A DNA stretch of 8,672 bases from Holophagaceae bacterium. Its GTDB lineage: Bacteria > Acidobacteriota > Holophagae > Holophagales > Holophagaceae. A program made the translations under genes and the position numbers. Within the stretch, counting starts at the first letter, position 1. Every line of letters starts with the position of its first letter. Below, piece after piece: positions 6,331 through 8,672 of the stretch. The notes beneath the pieces are model-generated. The model did no database searches. It was not told where the DNA came from and was given only the letters and a program-made list of their open reading frames with translations. Location: contig JANXQX010000056.1 in NCBI GenBank assembly GCA_025353305.1, positions 1-8,672 of the forward strand, given 5' to 3'.

Positions 6331-7463
6331 TGGATATCGTCTTCCTTACAACCAGCCTTGAGCGAGGGGGTGCGGAAACGCAATTGGTCCGAACAGCGAT
6401 TTCGCTAAAACAGCGCGGCTGGGAGGTTGGCATTCTGACCATGCTCCCCTCAACCGATTTCCTTGACGAAATCCGGGACGCCAACATCCCGCTTGAAGAA
6501 TGCGCCAGCGCCCGCACCCGATTCCCATGGCGCATGGCCTTGCACATGATCAGGCAATTGCGGCGATGGCATCCCAGCATACTGGTCACAGTGAATTACC
6601 CCGCCGATGCCATGGGCCGAATCTGTGGACGACTCGCCGGAGTTCCGACGATCATCGCCTCGGTGCTTACCGCGCATGTAAAGACCTCTTTGCGTGAGAA
6701 ATTCTACCGTTTCACGGAGCCCATGATCGCGCTCACGGTTTCCAATTCAAAAGCTGCGGTCACCTACATGGTATCCCGCCGGATTCTTTCACTTGAGAAG
6801 ACGGTCATCATACCGAATGGAATGATAGTCTCTGACTTTCCGGCCCAGATTACCCGTGAAGAGGCGCGCAGGGAGCTTGCCATTCCACTTGATGCCTTTT
6901 TATGGATCGCGGTTGGCAACCTCAGGCCGGCAAAGGACTATCCGACCCTCCTTGAGGCAGCTGCTCGCTGTGCCAAGGCTTCGGCAGAGTTCAGGTTGTG
7001 TATTGTCGGAGGCGGGGAAGCCCTTGCCGATTTGAACGCCGAAGTGGATGCGCGCGGATTGCAAGGCGTGGTCCGCTTCCTCGGACCACGAACGGATGTT
7101 CCGCGCGTGCTGCGAGCAGGCGATGCCTTTGTGCTGTCGTCGGCATGGGAGGGTCTGCCTAACGCCGTGATGGAAGGGATGGCCTCTGGATTGCCGGTGG
7201 TAGCCACTGATGTCGGCGGCATTCGGGAATTGATCGACCAGGGACGTTCCGGATTCATTGTGCCGCCCCGTGATCCGGCCGCCCTTGCGGTGCAAATGCT
7301 GGCCATGATGGCCCTGGAGGTGGAGGCACGAAGCAGGATGGGAGCCTCCGCGCGTGCCTATATCATCAGCCACTTCGATATCGAGCGTGTGGTCGATATG
7401 TGGGAGGAGGTGTTTGGACGAGGAACCATAGGGACCAGAAAGCCTCGTCCTGTTCAGATATGA
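6330..7463 (+). CDS. GT4-family glycosyltransferase (third of three)
   Basis: This 377-residue protein is a GT4 enzyme. It opens with 'MDIVFLTTSLERGGAETQLV', the glycine-rich N-terminal loop, then carries 'VIIPNGM' (159-165), 'VGNLRPAKDYPTL' (195-207, Lys202 kept, Asn in place of the usual Arg), 'IVGGGE' (225-230) and the E-x7-E element 'EGLPNAVME' (274-282) followed by 'GMASGLPVVATDVGG'. The start is placed at the ATG that overlaps the previous TGA (TGATG), because GT4 homology begins exactly there and GAGGGGG (6319-6325) lies 4 nt upstream; the same frame is open from 6225 but the extra 35 residues are a shadow of the upstream gene. The last residues (TIGTRKPRPVQI) are a basic tail beyond the fold. 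It likely adds the sugar after, or before, the one added by its coupled neighbour. Confidence 0.93.
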   Translation: MDIVFLTTSLERGGAETQLVRTAISLKQRGWEVGILTMLPSTDFLDEIRDANIPLEECASARTRFPWRMALHMIRQLRRWHPSILVTVNYPADAMGRICGRLAGVPTIIASVLTAHVKTSLREKFYRFTEPMIALTVSNSKAAVTYMVSRRILSLEKTVIIPNGMIVSDFPAQITREEARRELAIPLDAFLWIAVGNLRPAKDYPTLLEAAARCAKASAEFRLCIVGGGEALADLNAEVDARGLQGVVRFLGPRTDVPRVLRAGDAFVLSSAWEGLPNAVMEGMASGLPVVATDVGGIRELIDQGRSGFIVPPRDPAALAVQMLAMMALEVEARSRMGASARAYIISHFDIERVVDMWEEVFGRGTIGTRKPRPVQI

Positions 7464-7496
7464 ATAGCAGCCATGTACAACGATGCGCTTCGATTT

Positions 7497-7505
7497 TGCT
7501 ATGAT
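7497..7505 (+). promoter_or_regulatory. Possible extended -10 promoter for the NeuD-like gene
   Basis: TGCTATGAT in the 90-nt gap before the acyltransferase gene matches an extended -10 element (TG-n-TATGAT), 48 nt before its ATG. There is no clear -35 hexamer at the normal distance. It could allow the last gene to be expressed apart from the glycosyltransferases. Chance occurrence is quite possible. Confidence 0.25.
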
Positions 7506-7553
7506 TTTCGTACGGTTTCTGAATCAAGTTACAGGTCTACTTAAGGTGAAGAT

Positions 7554-8201
7554 ATGAAAACAGATTGGGTGATCGTGGGGTCGGGTGTCCAGGGTAGGCA
7601 GATCGCTAGCGTTCTGCTTGCCGCTGCGAGCGCAGCTGGAGAACGGGTACTGGGTTTCCTTGATGATGATCCCGACAAGCAGGGAAGGATTGTGGCGGAT
7701 TTGCCCATCGTGGGGCCCCTGGAATGGGCCCGGACCCATGGGGTTCCCTTGAAGGTGGCCGTGGCGCTGGGGCAACCCAAGGCCAAACGCGCGGTGGTGG
7801 CGCGGCTTCGAGGGATGGGTGATCATTTGAGCTTCCCTCCGATCATCCACCCTTTCAGTTTCATCGGCCCGCGTGTGGAACTGGCGGAGGGCGTAGTGGT
7901 GCAGGCCGGCACGGTCATGATCTGCGACGCGCGAGTGGGTGAATTCACCATTGTGGGAGCCCAGAGCAGCCTGGGTCACGATGCACGAATTGGTGCTTAT
8001 TGCTTCCTCTCCCCCGGCTTGCGGATTGCAGGCTATGGCTGTATTGGCGATGACTGCACCACTGGGCTCAACACCTGCCTTCTCATTGTGAAAATGGGTA
8101 ATGGCAGTGTGAGTGGAGCTGGAGCGGTCCTCATCAGCGACGTGCCCGAAGGGGACATCGTAGTGGGAGTGCCGGCACGCTCGATTCGGAAAACGCCCTG
8201 A
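7554..8201 (+). CDS. NeuD/PglD-like sugar acyltransferase
   Basis: This 215-residue protein matches the NeuD/PglD family of acyl-CoA-dependent sugar O- or N-acetyltransferases, which act in the cytoplasm on sialic acid, bacillosamine or related precursors. The N-terminal Rossmann-like part has 'VGSGVQGRQ' (8-16) and 'GFLDDDP' (34-40). From about residue 95 the left-handed beta-helix begins, with hexapeptide-type repeats ('IGPRVELAEGVVVQAGTVM', 'VGEFTIVGAQSSLGHDARIG') and the typical end 'VPEGDIVVGVPARSIRK'. His142 in 'LGHD' sits where the family's catalytic base is found. The ATG has AAGGTGA 4 nt upstream. It is the last gene of the rightward arm, 90 nt after the third glycosyltransferase and just before a terminator. 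In such loci it would acetylate an amino sugar or other hydroxyl of the repeat unit. The family is confident; O- versus N-acylation and the sugar are open. Confidence 0.9.
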   Translation: MKTDWVIVGSGVQGRQIASVLLAAASAAGERVLGFLDDDPDKQGRIVADLPIVGPLEWARTHGVPLKVAVALGQPKAKRAVVARLRGMGDHLSFPPIIHPFSFIGPRVELAEGVVVQAGTVMICDARVGEFTIVGAQSSLGHDARIGAYCFLSPGLRIAGYGCIGDDCTTGLNTCLLIVKMGNGSVSGAGAVLISDVPEGDIVVGVPARSIRKTP

Positions 8202-8235
8202 GCTGGTACCGGCGATCAGATCAACTCGGGCAAGC

Positions 8236-8283
8236 GAACAGACATTCAGTTACCTACTGGGGCGCCTGAATGTCTGTTCTTTT
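8236..8283 (+). terminator. Rho-independent terminator of the rightward arm
   Basis: A perfect 14-bp inverted repeat (arms 8236-8249 GAACAGACATTCAG and 8266-8279) encloses a 16-nt loop and is followed by TTTT (8280-8283). It begins 34 nt after the stop of the NeuD-like gene. The stem is only moderately G/C-rich and the loop is long for a classic terminator, but part of the loop (CC-TACT-GG) could pair as well. On the other strand no T-run follows, so it terminates the rightward arm better than the convergent gene. Confidence 0.7.
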
Positions 8284-8320
8284 GTGTGGATTCAATTCGG
8301 AGAAGCCTTAGCAGCCGGGA

Positions 8321-8672
8321 TCAGGGCGACACTTTATTTCCGGACACGATATTGCCGCTCATGATCACGGTGGGGTCGTTATCAACCAGCCAGATCCCGT
8401 GCCCGGCATTCCCGGTCACCGTGTTGTTGCTGATGGTCGAACTGGGGGATTGCGAGATGTAAATGCCGCCGCCCGTCCAGGTGTCATTCCCGTTCACCAT
8501 GATCGTGCCGGTGACCGTATTGCCCTTCACAATCGTATTGGCGGAATGGTCCATCACCATGATGCCTTGACCCGTGTTCCCGGCAATGACATTGTTCGTG
8601 ATGCTGGCATTGCCCAAGCTATGGCTTACCAGCACCGCCGCTCGATACACAGCCCCCGTAGGCTTCAACCCG
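8321..8672 (-). CDS. Right-handed parallel beta-helix repeat protein, C-terminal part
   Basis: The frame is open from the right edge to a TGA at 8321-8323, giving 116 residues of the C-terminus; the start lies outside the window. The sequence is built of repeats of roughly 20-25 residues with alternating hydrophobics and Asn/Gly turns: 'SITNNVIAGNTGQGIMVMD', 'NTIVKGNTVTGT', 'STISNNTVTGNAGHGIWLVD', 'TVIMSGNIVSGN'. This is the PbH1 pattern of right-handed beta-helix proteins (pectate-lyase-like, NosD-like). In polysaccharide loci such proteins are often secreted or periplasmic lyases, C5-epimerases or adhesins, but no catalytic residues can be judged from this end piece, and no signal peptide is visible because the N-terminus is missing. 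It is convergent to the biosynthesis arm, with the hairpin between. TTG or other codons near the edge should not be taken as its start. Confidence 0.85.
   Translation of the reverse strand, partial: GLKPTGAVYRAAVLVSHSLGNASITNNVIAGNTGQGIMVMDHSANTIVKGNTVTGTIMVNGNDTWTGGGIYISQSPSSTISNNTVTGNAGHGIWLVDNDPTVIMSGNIVSGNKVSP

Noticed and set aside
6900..7373. 157-residue minus-strand frame
   Set aside because: Antisense shadow of a confident GT4 gene, with His/Gly/Arg-rich low-information translation.
7473..7544. 23-codon frame in the gap before the NeuD-like gene
   Set aside because: No ribosome-binding site, and it ends inside the ribosome-binding site of the next gene; probably chance.
7524..7979. 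151-residue minus-strand frame
   Set aside because: Antisense to the NeuD-like gene with no family resemblance.
1..8672. CRISPR arrays, tRNA or rRNA genes, transposases, phage or defence genes
   Set aside because: I looked for direct repeats with spacers, tRNA-like cloverleaf ends and known enzyme motifs and saw none; the window is a glycan biosynthesis locus.

Overview
The window looks like part of an exopolysaccharide or surface-glycan biosynthesis locus from a Gram-negative-type bacterium of moderate G+C. The gene mix (FemAB-like N-acyltransferases, a proline-dehydrogenase-fold protein, GT4 glycosyltransferases, a deacetylase, a NeuD-type acyltransferase, a beta-helix protein) resembles the polysaccharide loci often linked to exosortase/PEP-CTERM systems. 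No exosortase, polymerase, flippase or export gene is present here, so that link is only by resemblance. I cannot name the phylum from the sequence.

Layout. Positions 1-2669 are a leftward (minus-strand) run: a FemAB/GNAT-like protein (2669-1623), a PRODH-family protein (1477-551), and a second FemAB/GNAT-like protein that starts inside the PRODH stop codon and runs off the left edge (554-1). Positions 2670-3113 are an A/T-richer divergent intergenic region that must hold the promoters of both arms, although I find no convincing sigma-70 hexamer pair. Positions 3114-8201 are a rightward run: GT4 glycosyltransferase, a 17-codon small ORF with a strong ribosome-binding site, DUF2334-type polysaccharide deacetylase, two tandem GT4 glycosyltransferases joined by a TGATG overlap, and a NeuD/PglD-like sugar O/N-acyltransferase. 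A 14-bp perfect hairpin followed by T residues (8236-8283) ends this arm. A convergent minus-strand beta-helix repeat protein enters from the right edge (8672-8321).

How the genes may work together (inference). The three GT4 enzymes would build a repeat unit on a lipid carrier. The deacetylase, which has no signal peptide, would free an amine or hydroxyl in the cytoplasm. The NeuD-like and FemAB-like enzymes would then decorate the sugar with acyl or aminoacyl groups. The beta-helix protein could be an epimerase, lyase or surface protein acting on the polymer.

The most unusual item is the PRODH-family protein. It sits between two acyltransferases and keeps the barrel and flavin-site motifs, but the Arg-Arg pair that holds the proline carboxylate in characterised PRODHs aligns with Gly-Cys. 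It may therefore be a flavoenzyme repurposed for polysaccharide decoration.
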